From assembly GCA_035448625.1 (NCBI GenBank), contig DAOTJI010000051.1, positions 1 to 18,979 of the forward strand: a stretch of DNA of 18,979 nucleotides, given 5' to 3'. A model generated the notes under the pieces. It saw nothing but the letters and a program-made list of their open reading frames with translations, did not search any database and was not told the origin of the DNA. Below are positions 13,546-18,979 of the stretch, one piece after another. A program made the position numbers and the translations under genes. This DNA comes from UBA8904 sp035448625 (GTDB lineage: Bacteria; Desulfobacterota; Syntrophia; Syntrophales; Smithellaceae). Numbering within the stretch: the first letter of the stretch is position 1; every line of letters starts with the position of its first letter.

Positions 13546-14379
13546 CTACTGGTGCGCGGCCAGATAAAGGTCGGTGCTCTTTTTGAACAGTACGCCCAGA
13601 AAGGGAACGTTGGACGACCGGAGGCTTTTGACATTGAAATCCGGATCGGCCTCGAGCGCCCGCATCCAGTTGATCAGTTCGCGTGTGGCCGGCTTTTTTT
13701 CCACGCCGCGCACCTCGCGCAGGCGGTAAAACGTATCCAGGCAGGCGGAAGTCAGATCCCTGTTCAAATCCGGAAAATGCACGCCGATGATCCTGCGCAT
13801 CATTTCGCGGTCGGGAAATGCGATGTGATGGAAATTGCAGCGCCCTAAAAAAGGATCGGACAGATCTTTCTTCGCGTTGGACGTGATCACGATCACCGGA
13901 CGGTGCTTGGCCTTCACCGTCCGGTCGATTTCCATGATGTCGAACTGCATCTGGTCGAGAATGTCGAGCATATCATCCTGAAAATCCGTGTCGGCCTTGT
14001 CGATCTCGTCGATGAGCAGCACGACTTTTTTGTCGGAGACAAACGCCTGGCCGATTTTGCCCATCTTGATATATTCTTCGATTTTGCTCACATCCCGCCC
14101 GGAATCGGAAAACCGGCTGTCGTTCAGTCGGGTCAGCGTGTCGTACTGATACAGGGCGTCAACCAGCTTCATGCTGGATTTGACATTCAGGATAATGAGC
14201 GGCATGCGCAGATTTTCGGCAATGGCATGCGCCAGCATGGTTTTGCCCGTCCCCGGCTCGCCCTTGAGCAGAAGCGGCATCTCCAATGCCATGGAAATGT
14301 TGACAATTTTAGCAAGCTCATCATCCAGAACATAGCGCGATGCCCCGGCAAATTTTGCAGGGTGGTTTTCAGACGTCAT
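13546..14379 (-). CDS. MoxR-family AAA+ ATPase (CoxD-like)
   Basis: Protein of 277 residues. Walker A is GEPGTGKT (40-47), Walker B is LLIDEID (121-127), sensor 1 is VITSNAKKD, and an arginine-finger region is at DPFLGRCNFHHIAFPDRE. The MoxR lid domain is at the C-terminus. MoxR ATPases act with VWA proteins as chaperones for metalloenzyme assembly. It is first in a four-gene minus-strand cluster (MoxR, VWA, thioredoxin-like, peroxiredoxin). AAGGAG lies about 11 nt before the ATG. Small hairpins sit in the leader (14411-14438). CoxD of the CODH system is the closest functional analogue I can name, but the cox structural genes are absent. Confidence 0.9.
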   Translation of the reverse strand: MTSENHPAKFAGASRYVLDDELAKIVNISMALEMPLLLKGEPGTGKTMLAHAIAENLRMPLIILNVKSSMKLVDALYQYDTLTRLNDSRFSDSGRDVSKIEEYIKMGKIGQAFVSDKKVVLLIDEIDKADTDFQDDMLDILDQMQFDIMEIDRTVKAKHRPVIVITSNAKKDLSDPFLGRCNFHHIAFPDREMMRRIIGVHFPDLNRDLTSACLDTFYRLREVRGVEKKPATRELINWMRALEADPDFNVKSLRSSNVPFLGVLFKKSTDLYLAAHQ

Positions 14380-14599
14380 CTTTGGGTTTACTCCTTATCG
14401 TATTTTGATCTCCGGCAGCCGCCGGAGCATGATCATGCCGGGGTTCTTCGTCAACCAAAATGCGGCCGCCTCCGGGGGATCAGGCAAGACTCCTTCCTTT
14501 CGCCTGCGGAGCCATAACACGTTTTGGCGCAAAAATTAACGTGTAATATTTTTCCTGTCGGGTCGCCTGCTTCGGGCCCGGCCAAAGCCCAAGATTCTC
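14380..14599. other. Structured region between the MoxR cluster and the lipoprotein gene
   Basis: No gene is seen. On the minus strand it reads as a leader with several dyads: CAGGC/GCCTG around a purine-rich loop (14480-14505), enclosed by GGCTCCG/CGGAGGC with one mismatch; the perfect palindrome GCATGATCATGC (14427-14438); and the hairpin TCCGGC/GCCGGA with a 4-nt loop (14411-14426), some 31 nt before the MoxR ATG. The inverted repeat at 14517-14544 lies further up. No promoter for the MoxR cluster could be picked with confidence. Confidence 0.4.
14517..14544. promoter_or_regulatory. ACACGTT-N14-AACGTGT inverted repeat
   Basis: Two perfect 7-bp arms (14517-14523 and 14538-14544) have centres 21 bp apart, that is, two helical turns. 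This is the geometry of a dimeric regulator binding one face of DNA. It lies between the divergent MoxR cluster and lipoprotein gene, 55 bp upstream of the latter's -35 box. Confidence 0.4.
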
Positions 14600-14628
14600 T
14601 TGACAGTTTCACCCGCTTTCCCTATACT
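14600..14628 (+). promoter_or_regulatory. Strong sigma70 promoter of the DUF1566-type lipoprotein
   Basis: TTGACA (14600-14605) and TATACT (14623-14628) are 17 nt apart, near consensus. Transcription would start near 14635, 60 nt before the ATG. Confidence 0.8.
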
Positions 14629-14694
14629 TTTGGCGCATATAAGGAAAGGCGGTGTTGATTCATTTTACTTTCCTCAACCGACAAGGAGACCCCC

Positions 14695-15165
14695 ATGAAA
14701 AATACCCTGAGCAAAATACCGGTGTTGGTGCTGATCGCCTTCATCACGTCAGCCTGTGCGAGCCAGGACCGTTTTATTGTCCATCACACGAACGGGACGG
14801 TTCTCGACACCCGGACAAACCTGATGTGGGCGGCCAGAGACAACGGCAGCGACGTCAACTGGGCCGGCGCGAAATCCTACTGCGAGAATTACGCCGCCGG
14901 CCATTACAAGGACTGGCGGATGCCGACCAGCGAGGAACTGGCCGGTTTGTACGACGCGCGCCAAACCCGCGAGGCGCCGTGCGCCGGTAATTTCAACATT
15001 CACATGACCACGGAGCGGATCCAGTTCACCTGTTTTGCCGCCTGGGCTTCCGAAACGCGCAATGCCGATGCCGCTTTGTACAATTTCATTTACGGGAGAA
15101 CCGACTGGTATCTCCAGTCGCACACTTACGGCATGCGGGCGCTTCCGGTTCGGAACAACCGATAG
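14695..15165 (+). CDS. DUF1566 (Lcl C-terminal-like) lipoprotein
   Basis: Protein of 156 residues. The signal peptide ends in ITSAC with Cys21 as the probable lipidated residue; Thr at -3 is unusual. The mature part has the DUF1566 pattern: GTVLDTRTNLMWAARDNGSDVNWAGAKSYC, then KDWRMPTSEELAGLYD, later a YYLQSHTYG-like stretch, and RALPVRNN at the end. Such domains occur in secreted and surface proteins of deltaproteobacteria and have a C-type-lectin-like look; function is unknown. It is expressed from its own strong promoter (AAGGAG 6 nt before the ATG) and is monocistronic. Abundant envelope protein is a fair guess from promoter strength. Confidence 0.85.
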   Translation: MKNTLSKIPVLVLIAFITSACASQDRFIVHHTNGTVLDTRTNLMWAARDNGSDVNWAGAKSYCENYAAGHYKDWRMPTSEELAGLYDARQTREAPCAGNFNIHMTTERIQFTCFAAWASETRNADAALYNFIYGRTDWYLQSHTYGMRALPVRNNR

Positions 15166-15182
15166 GGATAAAAAAATAAAGC

Positions 15183-15211
15183 TTGACAACCGCGGAGAAC
15201 TCCACTAGGGT
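15183..15211 (+). promoter_or_regulatory. Promoter upstream of the cold-shock gene
   Basis: TTGACA (15183-15188) and TAGGGT (15206-15211) are 17 nt apart. Transcription would start near 15218, giving a long leader of about 160 nt before the csp ATG, as is usual for cold-shock genes. Confidence 0.55.
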
Positions 15212-15255
15212 GCGACCAACTTCGCGGGTCAACGCAAAAAAAGCGAAGGAATAAG

Positions 15256-15360
15256 TTGAATCGTGTCATGAATAAAGCACAAGGTCGGCCGCCAAGTACT
15301 TTAAAACCTGGCGGCCTTTTTGTTTCTGCCGTTGTGATCATTCGACTTAGGAAATTTTGA
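15256..15360 (+). CDS. Possible 34-codon leader peptide in the csp 5' leader
   Basis: A TTG at 15256 has GAAGGA 5 nt upstream. The frame goes through an ATG (MNKAQGRPPS...) and stops at TGA just before the csp ribosome-binding site. It overlaps the terminator stem at 15287-15316 completely, so its translation could decide whether the hairpin forms. No homology was tested; it may be chance. Confidence 0.3.
   Translation: MNRVMNKAQGRPPSTLKPGGLFVSAVVIIRLRKF
15287..15325 (+). terminator. Intrinsic terminator inside the csp leader (attenuator or end of a small RNA)
   Basis: GGCCGCCA (15287-15294) pairs with TGGCGGCC (15309-15316) around a 14-nt loop, and TTTTTGTTT follows. It lies between the promoter at 15183-15211 and the csp ATG at 15379. 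Either a small RNA of about 105 nt is made here, or the terminator is a regulated attenuator. Confidence 0.65.
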
Positions 15361-15378
15361 GAAAGGAGGACGAGCACA

Positions 15379-15579
15379 ATGTCAGAAGGCAAAGTAAAGT
15401 GGTTTAACGAACGCAAGGGCTTCGGCTTCATCGAGCAAGAGGGCGGAAGTGATATCTTTGTTCACTTCAGCGCCATCCAGTCCAGCGGCTTCAAAACCCT
15501 CACGGAAGGCCAGCAGGTCAGCTTTGACGTGGTTCAGGGCAAAAAGGGATTGGAAGCGGAAAACGTCCGGGCCCTCTAA
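15379..15579 (+). CDS. CspA-family cold-shock protein
   Basis: Protein of 66 residues, full length for the family. It has the single OB-fold cold-shock domain with KVKWFNERKGFGFI (RNP-1, KGFGFI) and DIFVHFSAI (RNP-2, FVHF), and ends VSFDVVQGKKGLEAENV. It binds single-stranded RNA/DNA and melts RNA structure; whether it is cold-induced cannot be told from sequence. AAAGGAGG lies 9 nt before the ATG, and a strong terminator follows. The leader with terminator suggests control after initiation. Confidence 0.97.
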   Translation: MSEGKVKWFNERKGFGFIEQEGGSDIFVHFSAIQSSGFKTLTEGQQVSFDVVQGKKGLEAENVRAL

Positions 15580-15603
15580 GGTCTGAGCGGAAACCTCCGC
15601 AAA

Positions 15604-15632
15604 AGCGCGCCGCAAAACGGCGCGCTTTTTTT
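15604..15632 (+). terminator. Strong intrinsic terminator of csp
   Basis: Stem AGCGCGCCG (15604-15612) pairs with CGGCGCGCT (15618-15626) around CAAAA, followed by seven T. A smaller hairpin (GCGGA/TCCGC, 15587-15600) precedes it. Confidence 0.93.
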
Positions 15633-15778
15633 ATTCCCTCCTCGACTTCGCAACATCACGGCGGAAAATCCCCGGCCCGGATTCGCGGCCACCCCGTCCG
15701 GTCAATTACCATTTGAAATGTTTTGTCGGTTACGATAAGGATGGCGGCACACGTCACTTCCCCATAAGGAGCACTGGC

Positions 15779-17191
15779 ATGAAGCGAAAGGTTCACCGGC
15801 TGGATCCGTTTTTCCGTCCCAGGAGCGTCGCCCTGTTCGGCAGCATGCAGGAAGGCTGGTTTTTCGGCGCCGCCGTCATCGTCAACGATCTTTTGAAATG
15901 GAATTACAAGGGAAGCATCTATCCCGTTCATCCCACCGCACGAACCGTTTACGGAATCCCGGTCTTTCAGGATCTGGCCCGGGTGAAGGACATTCCCGAA
16001 CTGGCCGTTATCGTCACCTCCTTCAGGCACGCACCCGGCATTCTCGAACAGTGCGGGGCAAAGGGGATCAAGGCTGCCGTCATCGTTTCCGACGGCTTCG
16101 GAGAAGCGGGGCCCGAAGGGAGAATCCGGCAGAAAGAACTCACCCGGATCGCAAAATCCCACGGCATCCGGGTTATGGGACCGAACACCGTCGGAGTCTT
16201 CAACTCCGAAAGCCGGTTCACCACCGTTCCCTACGACCGGGGATATGAGTACCAAAAGCAGGGAAGGCTTTCCATCATCACCCAGACCGGCATGTACAGC
16301 CCGCAGGCCATGGCATGGCACGAGTACGAAGCCGGGGTCAATAAAGTCATTGATCTGGGAAATATGTGCGATATCGATGAGACGGATTGCCTGGACTATC
16401 TCGGCGAGGATGACAGCACGGATGTGATCTCCCTCTATATGGAGCACTCCCGCAGACCGCGAATGCTGCTCGACGTTTTAAAGAAAGTTTCGCTGCGCAA
16501 GCCCGTCTTGTGCCTCATGCCGGGCGGCTCTCCGGGCGCGGCGCAGGCCATGGCCTCGCACACGGGATCCCTGGCCGGAAACGCCGACCTGTATGATGCC
16601 CTGCTGAAGCAGGGGGGCGCTATCCGGGTCGCAGAATACGAAGACCTCCGCGATTGCGCCACTCCATTTCTTCGTTATCCCCTGCCCCAAGGCAATCGCC
16701 TCGGCATCATCACCTTCTCCGGGGCCATCGGCATTCAGTGCATCGATGCCGCCGAAGCCTTCGGCCTTTGTCCCGGATCGCTTTCCCCGGAAAGCCGGCG
16801 GAAGCTGGCCTCCCTGAACGGCACGCTGGGCAGCCACCCGATCGACATCGGTCCGGCTTCCGCCACGGCAGGTCCGGGAATCTTCGACCTTTACCAAAAA
16901 TGCTTCGACATTCTCGCGGCGGATGAAAACATCGACTGCATTTACCTGAACACGTATGTTTCCAACGGATTGAATCCGGCTTTTTATGAAGAACTGCTCG
17001 GCCGGATCGGATCCTTCCGGGCAAAACCGGTCGTCAGCTGGTGCTACGGGCCGTCGTTGCAGCTGGTTTGCGATTTCGGAAAACTGGCCGAACGCCACGG
17101 CATTCCCTTTTTCCTGAACAGCCGAAAAGCCGTCCGCTCTCTTTCCTACATGGCCCGGTATGCCCGCCGGAAGGCCGCCGTTTCCGAATAG
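15779..17191 (+). CDS. ADP-forming acyl-CoA synthetase alpha-subunit-like protein (CoA-binding / succinyl-CoA ligase-like)
   Basis: Protein of 470 residues. A CoA-binding Rossmann domain comes first (about 8-140; FFRPRSVALFGSM, GSIYPVHPTARTVYGIPVF, GPNTVGVFN). Two succinyl-CoA-ligase-like domains follow, with SHTGSLAGNADLYDALLKQ around His261, the residue phosphorylated in ADP-forming acetyl-CoA synthetases. The size equals an archaeal-type alpha subunit; the ATP-grasp beta domain that completes the reaction is neither fused nor adjacent. The start is ATG 15779 with AAGGAG 7 nt upstream; an earlier in-frame ATG (15713) has no such site. In syntrophs such enzymes gain ATP from acyl-CoA. Without its beta part it could work with a distant partner or in another role. 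Confidence 0.87.
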   Translation: MKRKVHRLDPFFRPRSVALFGSMQEGWFFGAAVIVNDLLKWNYKGSIYPVHPTARTVYGIPVFQDLARVKDIPELAVIVTSFRHAPGILEQCGAKGIKAAVIVSDGFGEAGPEGRIRQKELTRIAKSHGIRVMGPNTVGVFNSESRFTTVPYDRGYEYQKQGRLSIITQTGMYSPQAMAWHEYEAGVNKVIDLGNMCDIDETDCLDYLGEDDSTDVISLYMEHSRRPRMLLDVLKKVSLRKPVLCLMPGGSPGAAQAMASHTGSLAGNADLYDALLKQGGAIRVAEYEDLRDCATPFLRYPLPQGNRLGIITFSGAIGIQCIDAAEAFGLCPGSLSPESRRKLASLNGTLGSHPIDIGPASATAGPGIFDLYQKCFDILAADENIDCIYLNTYVSNGLNPAFYEELLGRIGSFRAKPVVSWCYGPSLQLVCDFGKLAERHGIPFFLNSRKAVRSLSYMARYARRKAAVSE

Positions 17192-17247
17192 CCGCTCCGG
17201 CGCCGCTTCGTCCTCGACCCCGGACAACGATCTGCATGAAGCCCGGT

Positions 17248-17733
17248 TCATCGGCCGACGGAAATCGCCCCCATGCCCGCGGCGTTTATTCCGGCGTCTG
17301 CGATGGTTCCCCTCCTTCCTCTGGGAAACGTAATCTGCAATAAAATATCGTCCCCTCGCTCCCAGAGAAACGCCCGGTATTCGAACAGCAATTGATAGTA
17401 CCCGCGCACCCTGCCCTCGCGGTCTTTGATGACAAACGCCCCCATCCGATCGCGGTTCAGACGTTCGTACCGATCCAGGGAATCGAGGTTGGTCACGGCG
17501 ATCTGCCGCGGGAAATCCGTAATGACTTTTCCACCCGGTTCGACAAAGATAAAACCGGCATCCGGCTGCAGCGGAAGGCATTCCGGCGTGTCGAGCCGAA
17601 TGATCTTCTCAAATTTTTTGTCCGGCAAGGCGCTCACCGCCTCGCTTTTGAGCATCGGGCCGGAAGAGGCGCAGCCGGCGGCGAATGCCAGGACAAACCC
17701 TCCTGCGATGACAACCTTCAACAATCGTTTCAT
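17248..17733 (-). CDS. Uncharacterised lipoprotein
   Basis: Protein of 161 residues. The signal peptide has a good lipobox, FAAGC, with Cys21. The mature part (EKIIRLDTPECLPLQPDAGFIFVEPGGKV and later MGAFVIKDREGRVRGYYQLLFEYRAFLWERGDDILLQITFP) is predicted mostly beta. I recognise no family. It is the last gene of the minus-strand cupin / membrane protein / lipoprotein set, 18 bp after the membrane protein gene, and faces the acyl-CoA synthetase-like gene. GAGGA lies close to the ATG. Confidence 0.8.
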   Translation of the reverse strand: MKRLLKVVIAGGFVLAFAAGCASSGPMLKSEAVSALPDKKFEKIIRLDTPECLPLQPDAGFIFVEPGGKVITDFPRQIAVTNLDSLDRYERLNRDRMGAFVIKDREGRVRGYYQLLFEYRAFLWERGDDILLQITFPRGRRGTIADAGINAAGMGAISVGR

Positions 17734-17751
17734 TTTCGTATCCTCATTTCC

Positions 17752-18381
17752 TCAGATCCACCCGAGAATCCCCCCGAACACGGCGAGGGCCGCGGCATTC
17801 AAAAGGAACAGCGATCCGACAAACCGCTTCTGATTGCGCGGCTGCCAGTCATGCACGTAGCAGGCGGCGGCAAAGAAGGGAATATAAACCGTCACGAAAA
17901 CCGGAAAAGCGCCCCACCATTCATAGACCCAGACAAACGCAGGCGTCCGCACCAGGAAGATTTCCAGAATGGAGGCAAAAGCCGCGTTGACGACGGCGAA
18001 GAACAACCGATTCGGGATTCCGACAATCTTCACGGCCGGATCTTTCGGCATCAGTTTGCAGACCACAAGACCGGCGATCGAAAACATCAGGCTGATTTCG
18101 ATTCCGACACCCACCAGAATTTCAAAGGCGGTTCCCGCCGGAACGGTCCACAGGGCATGGCCGGAGAAATGTTGCACGAGGGCGTTGACGATCTCCACAA
18201 ACCAGTGGACCATGTAAAGGGCCAGTCCGCCGGCGATCACACGGTAATTGCCCTTTTCATATTCATTGGCATAGATATACAAAACGATCACCAGAAGAGG
18301 AATGACATACCACTGAAAGGGATCGCCGCTTCTTAACATGCCGAGCGCCTGCTGCGTTGCCTCGGGGTGGTTCAATTGCAT
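17752..18381 (-). CDS. Integral membrane protein of unknown function
   Basis: Protein of 209 residues with about six hydrophobic segments: near 25-40 (WYVIPLLVIVLYIYA), 50-68, 82-110, 125-145, 150-175 and 188-209. There is no signal peptide, and the C-terminus ends in a helix (FGGILGWI). No catalytic motif is recognised; aromatic residues are frequent (W, Y, H in the helices). AAAGGAGG lies 6 nt before the ATG. It is 12 bp after the cupin gene and 18 bp before the lipoprotein gene, so the three are almost surely one operon. Confidence 0.83.
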   Translation of the reverse strand: MQLNHPEATQQALGMLRSGDPFQWYVIPLLVIVLYIYANEYEKGNYRVIAGGLALYMVHWFVEIVNALVQHFSGHALWTVPAGTAFEILVGVGIEISLMFSIAGLVVCKLMPKDPAVKIVGIPNRLFFAVVNAAFASILEIFLVRTPAFVWVYEWWGAFPVFVTVYIPFFAAACYVHDWQPRNQKRFVGSLFLLNAAALAVFGGILGWI

Positions 18382-18393
18382 CGCGTACCTCCT

Positions 18394-18729
18394 TTATTTG
18401 AAGTAAGAGGAGCCGGCGTAATAAACGGCCAGCCATACCGTATTCTTTTTGGGATCCGTCCATTCCACCCGGTGTTTCCGGCGCCGATCGATGTGAAAGG
18501 AATCTCCCGGACGCAACACCAGGATTTCCTTTTGCCCCTCCAACCGCAGACCGGCGCTTCCCTGCAACAGAAGAATCCATTCATTCTCTTCCTGATCATA
18601 CCAGAAACCGTCGGGCGAGCGATGACCGCGGGAAACAATTCTCTCGATGCGAAAACCGGGCATCGAAAGAAGCGTTTCCTTCCATTCTTCTTCCAGCGGT
18701 TCGGGTATGCCGGCCAGGAGATTTTTCAC
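18394..18729 (-). CDS. Small cupin-domain protein
   Basis: Protein of 111 residues forming a single cupin barrel. Cupin motif 1 is around GHRSPDGFWYDQEENEWILLLQGSAGL, with Glu and His placed to bind a metal, and motif 2 is LRPGDSFHIDRRRKHRVEW. The start is GTG at 18729 with AAGGGG 7 nt upstream. This gives the N-terminus KNLLAGIPEPLEEEW typical of short cupins of this group. The longer open frame to 18852 passes through poorly conserved, basic sequence and dyads and is not preferred. Function is unknown: sugar isomerase, dioxygenase and transcript-sensor roles all occur in cupins. First gene of a three-gene operon. Confidence 0.82.
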   Translation of the reverse strand: MKNLLAGIPEPLEEEWKETLLSMPGFRIERIVSRGHRSPDGFWYDQEENEWILLLQGSAGLRLEGQKEILVLRPGDSFHIDRRRKHRVEWTDPKKNTVWLAVYYAGSSYFK

Positions 18730-18792
18730 CTGCTTGCCCCTTAAAAAGAATCTTTTGAAAACGGCTTTCTTATACCCGATTTTCATCATAAC

Positions 18793-18809
18793 GTTCAACC
18801 CCGTTGAAC
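18793..18809. promoter_or_regulatory. GTTCAAC-CCC-GTTGAAC palindrome
   Basis: Two perfect 7-bp arms around a 3-bp centre, 63 bp upstream of the cupin GTG. Candidate operator or leader hairpin. A second dyad of the same 7-3-7 geometry lies at 18876-18892. Confidence 0.45.
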
Positions 18810-18875
18810 ATTTAATGAAGGGAAAGGCTGAGAAAAGGACATTGAGAACCATGAACCTTCACAAGATTTTCTGCG

Positions 18876-18892
18876 GATTTGCTTTGCAAATC
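18876..18892. promoter_or_regulatory. GATTTGC-TTT-GCAAATC palindrome
   Basis: Two perfect 7-bp arms around TTT. Its centre is 83 bp from that of the dyad at 18793-18809, close to eight helical turns. The arms differ in sequence, so one protein binding both is uncertain. No gene was found in 18730-18979. Confidence 0.4.
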
Positions 18893-18979
18893 ATGCGGTT
18901 GCGGTTCTTCTTCGTTGGTTTTCCAATTTTGGCACGGGTTTTTCATTAGGAGTAAGGCAAATAAGACAAAAACCCTTTT

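Noticed and set aside
12268..13848. 526-codon open frame on the plus strand
   Set aside because: Antisense to the VWA protein and part of MoxR, both well supported; composition is that of a shadow frame.
14427..14544. Known riboswitch class (Moco, c-di-GMP, cobalamin) in the MoxR leader
   Set aside because: Stems are present, but I could not line up the conserved core of any of these classes by eye.
18730..18852. Longer cupin start (152 codons)
   Set aside because: The extra N-terminus does not look like the family and passes over a palindrome; the GTG at 18729 has a much better ribosome-binding site.
1..18979. CRISPR array, insertion sequence, phage or toxin-antitoxin genes
   Set aside because: No repeat-spacer pattern, transposase, integrase or toxin/antitoxin-like pair was recognised on either strand.

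Overview
The window looks like a chromosomal segment of an anaerobic deltaproteobacterium (Desulfobacterota), possibly of the syntrophic Syntrophales/Syntrophobacterales type. This rests on gene content only: two selenocysteine formate dehydrogenases (FDH), a molybdate/tungstate gene set, an ADP-forming acyl-CoA synthetase-like protein, and sigma70-type TTGACA-N17-TATA promoters. No rRNA, tRNA, transposase, integrase or CRISPR array was seen.

Left part (1-10304) is a molybdenum/tungsten and formate island. At the left edge, minus strand, is the start of a Tat-exported FDH alpha subunit read through an in-frame TGA (Sec). A UMF1-type MFS transporter diverges from it. Next, on the minus strand, comes modA - (modB missing; only a 26-codon ORF in its place) - modC - FmdE-like protein - DUF4213/DUF364 protein. 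A perfect 18-bp palindrome lies just upstream of modA. Upstream of that is a second, cytoplasmic FDH alpha subunit of about 899 aa with a NuoG-like iron-sulfur N-terminus. It is also read through TGA, with a clear SECIS hairpin. Diverging from it on the plus strand are a helix-turn-helix/PBP-like regulator and a stand-alone ModE-type DNA-binding protein. The likely logic is: take up molybdate or tungstate, sense it, and supply it to the two FDHs.

Middle part (10301-14379, all minus) holds a TetR regulator with a near-perfect 23-bp palindrome upstream, and a four-gene cluster: MoxR AAA+ ATPase, CoxE-like VWA protein, exported thioredoxin-like protein and exported one-Cys peroxiredoxin. MoxR/CoxE pairs are known from metalloenzyme maturation, and the redox pair suggests envelope thiol or peroxide work.

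Right part (14380-18979) has a DUF1566-type lipoprotein with a strong promoter, a cold-shock protein whose leader holds an intrinsic terminator and a possible leader peptide, an acyl-CoA synthetase alpha-like protein with the active-site His but no ATP-grasp partner, and a minus-strand cupin / membrane protein / lipoprotein operon preceded by two 7-3-7 dyads.

Most other long open frames are antisense shadows of these genes. All family assignments were made by reading the proteins; no database search was run.
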